Assembly: GCA_963741405.1 (NCBI GenBank)
Contig: CAVUHX010000039.1
Location: 682,001-746,000 of the forward strand
DNA from: Roseiarcus sp963741405
Lineage (GTDB): Bacteria > Pseudomonadota > Alphaproteobacteria > Rhizobiales > Beijerinckiaceae
Direction of reading: 5' to 3'
DNA length: 64,000 nucleotides
Positions 53,189-60,669 of the stretch are shown here, one piece after another. Each line of letters opens with the position of its first letter. Within the stretch, counting starts at the first letter, position 1. Position numbers and translations under genes: made by a program. The notes below the pieces were generated by a model. The model had not been told where the DNA came from. It ran no database searches and was given only the letters and a program-made list of their open reading frames with translations.

Positions 53189-54400
53189 ATGCGGGGGCTG
53201 ATCGCGGGCGCGGCCATGGCGGCGGCTCTGGCCCTGGCCGGGTGCAACGCCAAGGGGGAGAAAGGCAATCCGGGCCAGCCGGGGCCGCCGGGACCGCAAG
53301 GCGTCGAAGGCCCGGCTGGGCCTCCGGGAGCCAGGGGCGCGGCCGGGCCGGCCGGCCCGGCGGGCGCGCGCGGAGCCGTCGGGATCCGCGGTTCGGAAGG
53401 TCCGCCCGGGCCGAAGGGCGAACCGGGTCCGCCCGGGCCGCCGGGACCGAAGGGCGACAGCGGGCCGGCCGGGCCCCCGGGGCCGCCGGGTCCGCAGGGG
53501 GAAGCCGGGCCGATCGGAGTCGTCGGCCCCGAGGGGCCGAAGGGCGAAGCCGGCGCCGTCGGCGGATCCGGGCCGCCCGGTCCGGCGGGGCCGAAGGGAT
53601 TGAAAGGCGATTCCGGTCCCGCCGGTCCGCCGGGCCCAGCGGGACCGCCAGGCGCGACGGGCCCCGTGGGCCCCAAGGGGGACGCGGGGCCTCCCGGGGA
53701 GGCCGGTCCCCAGGGCGCCAAGGGGGAGGCCGGCGCCCGCGGGCCTGCCGGAACCGAGGGGCCGAAGGGTGACCCCGGCCCCGCCGGGCCGGCCGGGCCG
53801 CCAGGCGCCCGAGGACTTGCGGGGCCACCCGGCCCACAGGGGCCGAAAGGTGAAACCGGCGCCGAGGGACCGAAGGGCGCGCCTGGTCCGATCGGGCCGG
53901 CCGGCTTGGTCGGCCCGCCGGGACCGAAAGGCGAAACCGGCGCCGAGGGCCGGCAAGGTCCGCATGGCCTGACCGGCCCGGCCGGCCCGCCAGGACCGAA
54001 AGGCGAGACCGGCGCCGAAGGACCGAAAGGGCCGCCCGGTCTGACCGGGCCCTCCGGTCCACAGGGGCCCAAAGGCGACACCGGCGCCGAGGGCCGGCAA
54101 GGTCCGCACGGTCTGGCCGGACCTGAGGGACCCAAGGGCGATCCCGGCCCGATCGGGCCCCCCGGCCCGCAGGGACCGCGCGGCTTCGCCGGGCCGATCG
54201 GGCCCATCGGGCCGCCGGGATCGGGCGTCGATATCCGCGTTCTCGTCGGCGAGACGAAAGCGACCTGCGACGTGTCGGAAATTCTGCTGAGCGCCTACTG
54301 CGAAGACGGAACGGGCAGCCTGAAAATCCTCGGACGATCCGGAGCGAGTTGCGAAGGCGACCCGCCCGGCAAGGCGGTGGTGATCTGCCTGAAGCGATAG
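53189..54400 (+). CDS. Collagen-like lipoprotein
   Basis: 403 residues. N-terminus MRGLIAGAAMAAALALAGCN is a lipoprotein signal with lipobox LAGC. Residues 22-345 are an almost unbroken run of about 108 Gly-X-Y triplets rich in GPP, GPA, GPK, GAE and GET (for example GEKGNPGQPGPPGPQG), a collagen triple-helix domain with the charged KGE/KGD triplets that stabilise bacterial collagens lacking hydroxyproline. The last 58 residues (GVDIRVLVGETKATCDV...) form a small domain with four Cys, possibly two disulfides and a trimerisation unit. The protein would stand out from the outer membrane as a rod. Blocks such as KGETGAEG recur at DNA level, so length may vary by slippage. GGCGGAGAAAG precedes the ATG. 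Confidence 0.88.
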   Translation: MRGLIAGAAMAAALALAGCNAKGEKGNPGQPGPPGPQGVEGPAGPPGARGAAGPAGPAGARGAVGIRGSEGPPGPKGEPGPPGPPGPKGDSGPAGPPGPPGPQGEAGPIGVVGPEGPKGEAGAVGGSGPPGPAGPKGLKGDSGPAGPPGPAGPPGATGPVGPKGDAGPPGEAGPQGAKGEAGARGPAGTEGPKGDPGPAGPAGPPGARGLAGPPGPQGPKGETGAEGPKGAPGPIGPAGLVGPPGPKGETGAEGRQGPHGLTGPAGPPGPKGETGAEGPKGPPGLTGPSGPQGPKGDTGAEGRQGPHGLAGPEGPKGDPGPIGPPGPQGPRGFAGPIGPIGPPGSGVDIRVLVGETKATCDVSEILLSAYCEDGTGSLKILGRSGASCEGDPPGKAVVICLKR

Positions 54401-54518
54401 GCAGGATGAGTCGCGAACGAATTGCGCTGCAAACCCTCATCCGGCCGGCCGCCGCCGGCCACTGCCTCGGACGCAGGATGCCCGCATAGAGCTGCGCCGC
54501 TCGCGCCTCGTCGCGCTC

Positions 54519-54881
54519 TCAGCCTCGCAGGAATGACGCGCTGACCGTATCCGCGGTCGCGACGTGATTCGCGACCAGTTGCGGCAGCATTGCGCCGAGA
54601 AGCTCACGGGCGCCGTCACCGCCGCGCGACGCGATCTCGTCGCGCATCCGCTCGACTTCACGCAGAAGTTTGGCGTGAAGCTCGAGATGGCACAACAGGA
54701 TCGGAACCCGCGCTTCCGTCATAGCGGCCTCCTCGCGGGCGAAATGCTCGGCAAGCTCGCGCGCGATCGCCTCAAAGAGATCCGGCAGGCGCTCGTCGGG
54801 GGTCGTTGCGACGCCGGCGAACATGCGCTCGATCGCGGCATGATCGCGGTCCATCAGCGGAACGCCAAGAATGGGAGCCAT
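54519..54881 (-). CDS. Hemerythrin-domain protein
   Basis: 120 residues from ATG 54881 (MAPILGVPLMDRDH). Four-helix hemerythrin pattern with iron ligands: His in DRDHAAIERMF, HFAREEAAM (HxxxE), CHLELHAKLL (HxxxH), and NHVATAD (HxxxxD). Such a diiron protein binds O2 or NO. An in-frame start at 54935 would add residues of low plausibility. An NnrR/FNR-type palindrome lies 85 nt upstream, and the gene sits next to a Crp/Fnr regulator and near nirK, which suggests NO or oxygen handling. Confidence 0.85.
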   Translation of the reverse strand: MAPILGVPLMDRDHAAIERMFAGVATTPDERLPDLFEAIARELAEHFAREEAAMTEARVPILLCHLELHAKLLREVERMRDEIASRGGDGARELLGAMLPQLVANHVATADTVSASFLRG

Positions 54882-54965
54882 GGGACCTCGGTTCGACCGG
54901 CCGCCCGCGGACACGGTCGCGGGCGTTTCGCGCATTGGCTTCGCACGCAGGCGGGACGCATGTCC

Positions 54966-54979
54966 TTGACTTCGGTCAA
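54966..54979. promoter_or_regulatory. FNR/NnrR-type box in front of the hemerythrin gene
   Basis: TTGACTTCGGTCAA, a perfect inverted repeat TTGAC-N4-GTCAA, centred about 92 nt upstream of the hemerythrin start. The form fits boxes recognised by Crp/Fnr-family regulators of the FNR/Dnr/NnrR type. Two further boxes of the same form lie at 56136 and 58364. Confidence 0.7.
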
Positions 54980-54995
54980 GCGGACGAAGAGCGCG

Positions 54996-55682
54996 CTATT
55001 CCGTTCCCTCGGCGAAGGCCGCCAGTTTGCCGACATTGTCGATCGTGACGCTGTCGCGCTCGACTGTGACGCCGAGCGGCAAGAGTCTCAGAAGCGCGCG
55101 CGAAAAGCTTTCAGGCTTCATGCCGAGGCGGCTCGCGATCAGCGCCTTCTCGTAAGGGAGCGCGATCCGGGCGGAGCCGGAAGCCGACCCGGCCTGCTTG
55201 ACGAAGAAGTCGGCAATGCGCTGGGGCGCCGATTTCGCCTTGAGCTGCTCGATCTCGTCGACGAGTTCGCGCAGCCGCATCGAGGCGGCGGCCAGCATGT
55301 CGAACGCCAGCTGCGGCTCGGCCAGCACGGCGCGGCGCAGGTTGGCGGCATCGATCTTGAGGATGCGCGCCGCGGAAACGGCCTCGCAGCTCGCCGGGTA
55401 GCGGCCGCCGAGGAACATCGCGACCTCGGCGAAGGTCTCGCCCGCCGAGAAGATCGCCACCACCACTTCCTCGCCGTCTTCCCTGAGCCGATAGAGCTTG
55501 GCCCAGCCTTCGAGGACGCAGAAGAAACCGTCGGCCGGCTCTCCCTGTTCGAAGATCTGTTCGCCCCGCGCGAATGTCTTTGGCGCGCGATCGCCGATCG
55601 TCGCCCGCGTGATCGTCGGGCCCATCGCCTTGAACAGCGGCGCCTGAATAACAATGTCCCAGTCCCGCGCCGAAAGAGCCAT
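54996..55682 (-). CDS. Crp/Fnr-family transcriptional regulator
   Basis: 228 residues. Cyclic-nucleotide-binding-like sensor domain: PKTFARGEQIFEQGEPADGFFCVLEGWAKLYRL, AIFSAGETFAEVAMFLGGRYPASCEA; long dimerisation helix; C-terminal winged helix with LPYEKALIASRLGMKPESFSRALLRL as recognition helix (E-SxxR contacts, as in FNR/Dnr proteins that read TTGAC/GTCAA). No N-terminal cysteine cluster, so it is not an oxygen-sensing FNR; a haem-based NO sensor of the Dnr/NnrR type is the likely alternative. Located between hemerythrin and the DsrC-like gene, and the best candidate to bind the three boxes in this region. Confidence 0.85.
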   Translation of the reverse strand: MALSARDWDIVIQAPLFKAMGPTITRATIGDRAPKTFARGEQIFEQGEPADGFFCVLEGWAKLYRLREDGEEVVVAIFSAGETFAEVAMFLGGRYPASCEAVSAARILKIDAANLRRAVLAEPQLAFDMLAAASMRLRELVDEIEQLKAKSAPQRIADFFVKQAGSASGSARIALPYEKALIASRLGMKPESFSRALLRLLPLGVTVERDSVTIDNVGKLAAFAEGTE

Positions 55683-55743
55683 GCCGCTTCTCCCGCGCCC
55701 GGCATAGCAGGATCGACCGGCCCGCGCACCGCAGCCGTCGGCT

Positions 55744-56112
55744 TCACCCCGTGCTCCAGACGCGCGGTCGCCGCATGCCCGCGATCTTGCAGGCCTGTCC
55801 CGGATAGCCGTAGGGGAAGAGCTCGAACAGCCGGTTGCGGGACGCGCCGCGCGTTTCGCTCAAATGCCGCATAACGAACCGGGCGTCGGCCGGGACCCGA
55901 TGCTCCTCGTAGTAGGCGCGCATGAAGCGGATCGCCTCCCAGTGCTCGGGCGTGAGTTCGATGCTCATCGCCGCCGCGGTTCGGCGCGCCCAGTCTTCTG
56001 TCCATTGGTCGGGATCGACGAGATAGCCGTCGCTATCCACCGAGTCTGCCTGCACAGTCTTCCTCCTTGGTTCATGGCTCCGCTCCGGAGCGGCCGATTG
56101 CCGGATCGTCAT
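55744..56112 (-). CDS. DsrC/TusE-family sulfur-relay-like protein
   Basis: 122 residues. DsrC fold: DSDGYLVDPDQWTEDWARRTAAAMSIELTPEHWEAIRFMRAYYEEHRVPADARFVMRHL (residues 26-85) and FPYGYPGQACKIAGMRRPR near the end. The Cys of QACKIAG, ten residues before the usual terminal Cys, is kept, but the penultimate Cys of DsrC and TusE is absent: the chain ends RVWSTG. It therefore cannot carry a persulfide on the usual C-terminal Cys and may be a regulatory homologue. Start 56112, 24 bases downstream of an FNR/NnrR-type box shared with the divergent membrane-protein gene. Confidence 0.85.
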   Translation of the reverse strand: MTIRQSAAPERSHEPRRKTVQADSVDSDGYLVDPDQWTEDWARRTAAAMSIELTPEHWEAIRFMRAYYEEHRVPADARFVMRHLSETRGASRNRLFELFPYGYPGQACKIAGMRRPRVWSTG

Positions 56113-56135
56113 AGCGCGCTATCCATCCGCTCGAC

Positions 56136-56149
56136 TTAACCTCGGTCAA
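56136..56149. promoter_or_regulatory. FNR/NnrR-type box in a divergent promoter
   Basis: TTAACCTCGGTCAA (TTAAC-N4-GTCAA) between the DsrC-like gene (minus, start 56112) and the copD-like/nnrS operon (plus, start 56217). It differs from the perfect palindrome at 54966 by one base in the left arm. Confidence 0.6.
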
Positions 56150-56216
56150 GGACATTCGTCGCGCCTCCGTCCATCCCGGTCCAGCCTGGGGCGCGATTGA
56201 AGGGTATAGGCAAAGC

Positions 56217-56693
56217 ATGATCGACGACATCGAGATTGCCCGCGCTCTGCACGTGCTGTTCGTCGCCCACTGGATCGGCGGGGTCGCTTTCGTCACGCTG
56301 GTCGCTCTGCCGCTTGCCCGCTCGAAGAGCGAAGCGCTGGCCGGCTGGGCGCTGTTCGAGTCGATCGAAAACCGTTTCGCCGCCCAGGTCCGTTGGTCGA
56401 TTCCGCTGGCCGGCCTGACGGGCCTGTGGATGACCTGGCGCCTCGGGCTGTGGGGCCTGTTCGCCTATCCCGCGTATTGGTGGCTCGACGCGATGACGAT
56501 CCTCTGGACGCTGTTCGTGGCGATCGTCTTCGTCGTCGAGCCGTTGGCGCACAGGCGGGTCACGGTCGAGGCGGCGCGCGATCCGGCGGGCGTCCTGCGG
56601 CGCCTCTTCCGCGTCCATCTCGTGCTGCTCGCCGCGGCCGCGGTCACGATCCTCGGCGCCGTCGGGGGGACGCACGGAGGATTTGTCCAGTGA
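56217..56693 (+). CDS. CopD-like integral membrane protein
   Basis: 158 residues with four membrane helices. MIDDIEIARALHVLFVAHWIGGVAFVTLVALPL has the helix-borne His pair (ALH, AHW) seen in CopD-like and cytochrome b-like small membrane proteins; further helices at IPLAGLTGLWMTW, WLDAMTILWTLFVAIVF, and VHLVLLAAAAVTILGAV, the last with HGG near the C-terminus. It could bind haem or copper. GTGA overlap with nnrS indicates translational coupling, and a FNR/NnrR-type box lies upstream, so it belongs to the nitrite/NO module. Confidence 0.75.
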   Translation: MIDDIEIARALHVLFVAHWIGGVAFVTLVALPLARSKSEALAGWALFESIENRFAAQVRWSIPLAGLTGLWMTWRLGLWGLFAYPAYWWLDAMTILWTLFVAIVFVVEPLAHRRVTVEAARDPAGVLRRLFRVHLVLLAAAAVTILGAVGGTHGGFVQ

Positions 56694-57904
56694 CCACCCT
56701 CCCCCATCCCGAGCCGCGCGGTTCCATGGCCGCATCCCGCGCGTGGAGAGGAGCGGCGATCCTGAGCCGCGGCTTCCGCCCGTTCTTTCTCGCCGCGGGA
56801 ATCTGGGCGCTGGTGGGCATGGCGCTGTGGACCGCTTTTTTCACCGGGGCGATCGTCGTGCCGACGGAATTCTCCGCGGTCGATTGGCATGCCCATGAAA
56901 TGATCTTCGGCTATGGCGCGGCCGTCGTCGCCGGCTTCCTCCTGACGGCGATCCCCAACTGGACCGGCCGCCTGCCGGTCGCCGGCGCTCCGCTCGCGGC
57001 GCTCGTCGGCCTGTGGGGCGCCGGTCGCATCGCCGTCTTCGCCTCGGCCGAGATCGGGCGATCGGCCGCCGCGGTCATCGACTCGTCGTTCCTTATCGCC
57101 TTCGCAGCGCTGGTCGCCCGCGAGGTGGCGGCGGGCCGGAACTGGCGCAACCTGAAGACGGCGGGGCTCGTCTTCGCGCTCGCCCTTGCCAACGTCGCCT
57201 TCCATGTCGAGGACGCGCGCTCCGGTCTCGCCGAACTGTCGACGCGCGCGGCGCTCGGCCTCCTCGTCGTGCTGATCCTCTTGATCGGGGGGCGCGTGAC
57301 CCCGAGCTTCACCGGCAACTGGCTGGCCAAGGCAGGCTCTGGGAAACGGCCGGCCCCGTTCGGCAAGCTGGACGGGATCGTCATGGCGCTGTCGGGCGCG
57401 TCGCTGCTCGCCTGGGTCGCCATGCCTGAAGGCGTTCCGACCGGCGCCCTCGTGCTTGCCGCCGGCGCCGCGAATCTCTGGCGGCTTTCCCGGTGGCGCG
57501 GGCTTACGGCGCGGCGGGACCCTCTGGTGCTCGTGCTGCACGCAGGCTTTCTCCTCGCGGCGGCCGGGTTTCTCGCGGTGGGCGCGCACGCCCTGTGGCC
57601 GTCGCGGATCCCCTATTCCGTCGGCGTGCACGTGTGGGCTTTGGGTGCGGTCGGAGTGATGACGCTCGCCATGATGACCCGCGCGACGCTCGGACATTGC
57701 GGGCGAGCGCTCGTCGCGTCGAAGGGAACGCAATTCGCCTATCTCTGCGTCGGCGCCGCGCTCCTCGCGCGCGTCGCGATGGCGTTCCTGCCCGAGGCGT
57801 TCCTGCCCCTGATGTCGGTCGCGGCGGCGGCCTGGCTTCTCGCTTTCGCCGCATTTCTTCTCATCTATGGGCCGATGCTGATCCGCCGCGGCGCATCAGC
57901 CTGA
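56690..57904 (+). CDS. nnrS: NnrS-family membrane protein
   Basis: 404 residues, about twelve membrane helices. NnrS marks: LSRGFRPFFLAAGIWALVGMALW, VDWHAHEMIFGYGAAVVAGFLLTAIPNWTGR (conserved His residues for haem/copper), LLVVLILLIGGRVTPSFTGNWLA, and the C-terminal MTRATLGHCGRAL. NnrS is a haem- and copper-containing membrane protein that protects cells from nitrosative stress and is usually expressed with denitrification genes. GTG 56690 overlaps the stop of the preceding gene; ATG 56726 is an alternative start. Confidence 0.9.
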   Translation: MTTLPHPEPRGSMAASRAWRGAAILSRGFRPFFLAAGIWALVGMALWTAFFTGAIVVPTEFSAVDWHAHEMIFGYGAAVVAGFLLTAIPNWTGRLPVAGAPLAALVGLWGAGRIAVFASAEIGRSAAAVIDSSFLIAFAALVAREVAAGRNWRNLKTAGLVFALALANVAFHVEDARSGLAELSTRAALGLLVVLILLIGGRVTPSFTGNWLAKAGSGKRPAPFGKLDGIVMALSGASLLAWVAMPEGVPTGALVLAAGAANLWRLSRWRGLTARRDPLVLVLHAGFLLAAAGFLAVGAHALWPSRIPYSVGVHVWALGAVGVMTLAMMTRATLGHCGRALVASKGTQFAYLCVGAALLARVAMAFLPEAFLPLMSVAAAAWLLAFAAFLLIYGPMLIRRGASA

Positions 57905-57918
57905 GGGAACGCAGCGCC

Positions 57919-58335
57919 TTGGACGAGTTCTCGAACCTCGCCGAGCAGATTCTCGACCAGGCAGCGGACGCCGTCATTTTCGCCGATCGCTCGGGAACGA
58001 TCCGTCGCTGGAACGCGGCGGCCGCCGGGGTGTTCGGGTTTCCCTCCGAGGAGGCGCTCGGCCAATCGCTCGACCTGATCATTCCCGAGCATCTCCGCGC
58101 AGCGCACTGGAGCGGCTTCGACGCGGCGATGACCAACGTCGCCCTGAAGCTTCAGGGGCGTCCGACCCTGACTCGCGGCCTGCACAAGAGCGGACGCAAG
58201 CTTTACGTCGAGATGACCTTCGCTCTGGTCGCGTCCGGCGGAGCGGCGTTGGGATCCGTCGCGGTGGCGCGTGACGTCACGGAGCGCGTCGAGCGCGAGC
58301 GGGCGGCGAAAGCCCATCCAGGCGCCGCCGCATAG
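57919..58335 (+). CDS. PAS-domain protein
   Basis: 138 residues from TTG 57919 (GAGGGAACG upstream), 14 bases behind nnrS. One PAS domain: LAEQILDQAADAVIFADRSGTIRRWNAAAAGVFGFPSEEALGQSLDLIIPEHLRAAHW and SVAVARDVTERVERER. No output domain follows. Stand-alone PAS proteins of this type are often found next to nnrS/nirK genes and may sense NO or redox state through haem or another ligand, acting on a partner protein. Same strand as nnrS and nirK. Confidence 0.75.
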   Translation: MDEFSNLAEQILDQAADAVIFADRSGTIRRWNAAAAGVFGFPSEEALGQSLDLIIPEHLRAAHWSGFDAAMTNVALKLQGRPTLTRGLHKSGRKLYVEMTFALVASGGAALGSVAVARDVTERVERERAAKAHPGAAA

Positions 58336-58363
58336 ACCGCGTCCGGGCATTCTTCGCGCCCGC

Positions 58364-58377
58364 TTAACGGAGATCAA
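58364..58377 (+). promoter_or_regulatory. FNR/NnrR-type box in front of nirK
   Basis: TTAACGGAGATCAA (TTAAC-N4-ATCAA), ending 73 bases before the nirK start. The right half matches the FNR half-site exactly, the left half deviates in two positions; spacing is correct. Same form as the boxes at 54966 and 56136. Confidence 0.55.
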
Positions 58378-58450
58378 GGCGCTTGTCAGGGCGGCGCGGG
58401 TATGAGGGTCCCGCGCCCTGCAAGGCGCAGCAAAAGCATGGAGAGCAGGG

Positions 58451-59884
58451 ATGAAGTTGCGGGCCTTTGGTTCAGGCGTAGGCCTCGCGGCGATGCTGGC
58501 CGCCGGCGCCTATGCCGCCTCGCGCGAAGAGAACCTGGCCGACCCGGTCGTCGGCGAAGAGAACGCGGTCCTGACCGACGCCCCGAACGTCCCGCCGCCG
58601 ATAAGCCGTGACCACGCGACCAAGGTCATCGTGCATCTCGAGGTCAGGGAAGTCGAAGGACGGCTCGCCGACGGCGTGCGTTACACCTTCTGGACGTTCG
58701 GCGGTCATGTGCCCGGCAAATTCATGCGCATCCGCGAGGGCGACGAGGTGGAGTTCCACCTCGACAACCATCCGGACAACAAGAATCCGCACAACATCGA
58801 CCTGCATGCGGTCAACGGACCGGGCGGCGGGGCGGCGGCGTCGCTGACCGCGCCCGGCCACAGCTCGGTGTTCTCGTTCAAGGCGCTGAACCCGGGACTG
58901 TTCGTCTACCATTGCGCGACCGCGCCGGTCGCCATGCATGTCGGCAACGGCATGTACGGTATGATCCTGGTCGAGCCGAAGGGGGGCCTGCCAAAGGTCG
59001 ATCATGAATATTACGTGATGCAGAGCGACTTCTACACCGAAGGCAGGAACGGCGACCAGGGCCTGCAGCCGTTCAGCATGGCCAAGGCGCTCGACGAGAA
59101 GCCGGACTATGTCGTGTTCAACGGATCGGTCAGCTCGACGGTCGGCGACAAGGCGCTGACGGCCAAAGTCGGCGAGACGGTCCGCCTGTTCGTCGGCGAC
59201 GGCGGTCCGAACCTGACCTCCTCCTTCCATGTGATCGGGCAGATCTTCGACACGGTCTACCCCGAAGGCAATATGAGCCTCGCCACGCAGAATGTGCAGA
59301 CGACCGCGATCTCCGCCGGAGGCTCCGTGATCACCGAATTCAAGATGAGCGTGCCCGGCACGTTCATCATCGTCGACCACTCGCTCGAGCGCGCCTTCAA
59401 CCGCGGCGCACTGGCGCAACTCAAAGTCTCCGGCCCCGACGACAAGCTCGTTTATTCCGGGAAGCAGTTCGATCTCGTGTATCAGCCCGAAGGAACCGGG
59501 ATCCGCGTCGCGGGCCAGGGCGTCGTCCCGGCGCCGGCGGCGAGGACGAAGGCGGAGCGCATCGAAATCGGCGCCGGCGTCTTCGCCAACAATTGCCAGG
59601 CCTGCCATCAGGCGACCGGCCAAGGAGTGCCCGACGCCTTCCCGCCGCTGGCGAAATCCGATTATCTCAACGGCGACAAGATCCGCGCGATCAAGACGGT
59701 CACCGGCGGCCTCGAAACCAAACTCACCGTCAACGGCCACGAGTTCAACGGCGTGATGCCCGCCTGGAGCCTTTCCGACGAGGAGATCGCCGACGTTCTG
59801 ACCTACGTCTACAACACCTGGGGCAACTCGGGCCTCGAGGTCACGCCCGATGAGGTGAATGCCTATCGGGTGAAGGCGAAATAG
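58451..59884 (+). CDS. nirK: Copper nitrite reductase with C-terminal cytochrome c domain
   Basis: Reduces nitrite to NO in the periplasm. 477 residues: signal peptide 1-22; first cupredoxin domain with type 1 copper ligands His114, Cys155, His163 and Met168; type 2 copper ligands His119 and His154, plus His310 from the second domain; the catalytic pair Asp117 (HNIDLH) and His260 (SFHVIG) is present. After residue 365 a class I cytochrome c follows, with CQACH at 382-386 and axial Met436 (VMPAW). Ordinary NirK ends near residue 360, so this is the three-domain form in which the fused haem feeds electrons to the copper site. Start ATG 58451 after GGAGAGCAGGG. Followed directly by nirV. Confidence 0.95.
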   Translation: MKLRAFGSGVGLAAMLAAGAYAASREENLADPVVGEENAVLTDAPNVPPPISRDHATKVIVHLEVREVEGRLADGVRYTFWTFGGHVPGKFMRIREGDEVEFHLDNHPDNKNPHNIDLHAVNGPGGGAAASLTAPGHSSVFSFKALNPGLFVYHCATAPVAMHVGNGMYGMILVEPKGGLPKVDHEYYVMQSDFYTEGRNGDQGLQPFSMAKALDEKPDYVVFNGSVSSTVGDKALTAKVGETVRLFVGDGGPNLTSSFHVIGQIFDTVYPEGNMSLATQNVQTTAISAGGSVITEFKMSVPGTFIIVDHSLERAFNRGALAQLKVSGPDDKLVYSGKQFDLVYQPEGTGIRVAGQGVVPAPAARTKAERIEIGAGVFANNCQACHQATGQGVPDAFPPLAKSDYLNGDKIRAIKTVTGGLETKLTVNGHEFNGVMPAWSLSDEEIADVLTYVYNTWGNSGLEVTPDEVNAYRVKAK

Positions 59885-59886
59885 CC

Positions 59887-60669
59887 ATGCGCGCCAGCGC
59901 CGCGCTCGCATGCGCGGCCCTTGCCGCCGTTGGATGCGCGGTGACGGCGCAGGCCAGCGATCTGGTCGCGATCCCTGCCGGCCTCTACACGCCGTTCCAA
60001 CGGGTGAAGACGCAGACCGAGTCCCAGGACGCGCCCGCCCCGCCGAGGCCGATCGGGTCGTTTCGCCTTCAGGCGGAGACGGTGACCAACGCCGAGTTTC
60101 TCGCTTTCGTGACCGCGCATCCCGAATGGCGGAAGTCGCGGATCAAGCCGCTGTTTGCCGATCGGCGCTATCTCAGGCGGTGGGCGGGCGATCTCGAGCT
60201 CGCCGACGCCGCGGCGCGAGAGGAGCCGGTGACCAACGTTTCCTGGTTTGCCGCCGAAGCCTATTGCAAGGCCCAGGGCCTGCGGTTGCCGACGACGGAA
60301 CAGTGGGAATATGCGCTCGCCGACGCCGGACGCGGCCAACCCGAGGTGCGCGCGCGTTCGCTCGAATGGTTCTCCGAGCCGAACGGCGCTCGCCTGAATG
60401 CGATCGGCGGCCCGGCCAATGGCTTCGGGCTCCGCGACATGGTCGGTCTCATCTGGGAATGGACGCTCGACTTCAACGCCTATGCGACGACCGCCGAGTC
60501 GCGCGACCCCAACGGCAAGGATCCCGCCGCCTTCTGCGGCGGCGCCGCGGCCGGAGTCGCGGACCCCACCGACTACCCGGCCTTCATGCGCTATTCGATG
60601 CGCGCGAGCCTGAAGGCCGACTATACCGCCGACAATCTCGGCTTCCGCTGCGCGGGAGGGGCGCCATGA
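59887..60669 (+). CDS. nirV: NirV-like formylglycine-generating-enzyme family protein
   Basis: 260 residues, starting two bases after the nirK stop. Signal peptide MRASAALACAALAAVGCAVTAQA. The rest is an FGE/sulfatase-modifying-factor fold: FRLQAETVTNAEFLAFVTAHPEW, EPVTNVSWFAAEAYCKAQGLRLPTTEQWEYALADAG, GLRDMVGLIWEWTLDFNAY, YSMRASLKADYTADNLGFRCA. NirV proteins accompany nirK in many denitrifiers; a role in NirK maturation is suspected. The end overlaps the SCO1 start by four bases (ATGA). Confidence 0.9.
   Translation: MRASAALACAALAAVGCAVTAQASDLVAIPAGLYTPFQRVKTQTESQDAPAPPRPIGSFRLQAETVTNAEFLAFVTAHPEWRKSRIKPLFADRRYLRRWAGDLELADAAAREEPVTNVSWFAAEAYCKAQGLRLPTTEQWEYALADAGRGQPEVRARSLEWFSEPNGARLNAIGGPANGFGLRDMVGLIWEWTLDFNAYATTAESRDPNGKDPAAFCGGAAAGVADPTDYPAFMRYSMRASLKADYTADNLGFRCAGGAP

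Noticed and set aside
52990..54207. Minus-strand frame encoding Gly-Pro-rich collagen-like repeats
   Set aside because: It is the complement of the GC-rich Gly-X-Y repeats; lacks a signal peptide and start context, while the plus-strand gene has lipobox, ribosome binding site and a proper C-terminal domain.
53250..54230. Short repeated units that could suggest a CRISPR array
   Set aside because: The repeats are 9-bp codon triplet units inside an open reading frame, with no constant repeat/spacer pattern.
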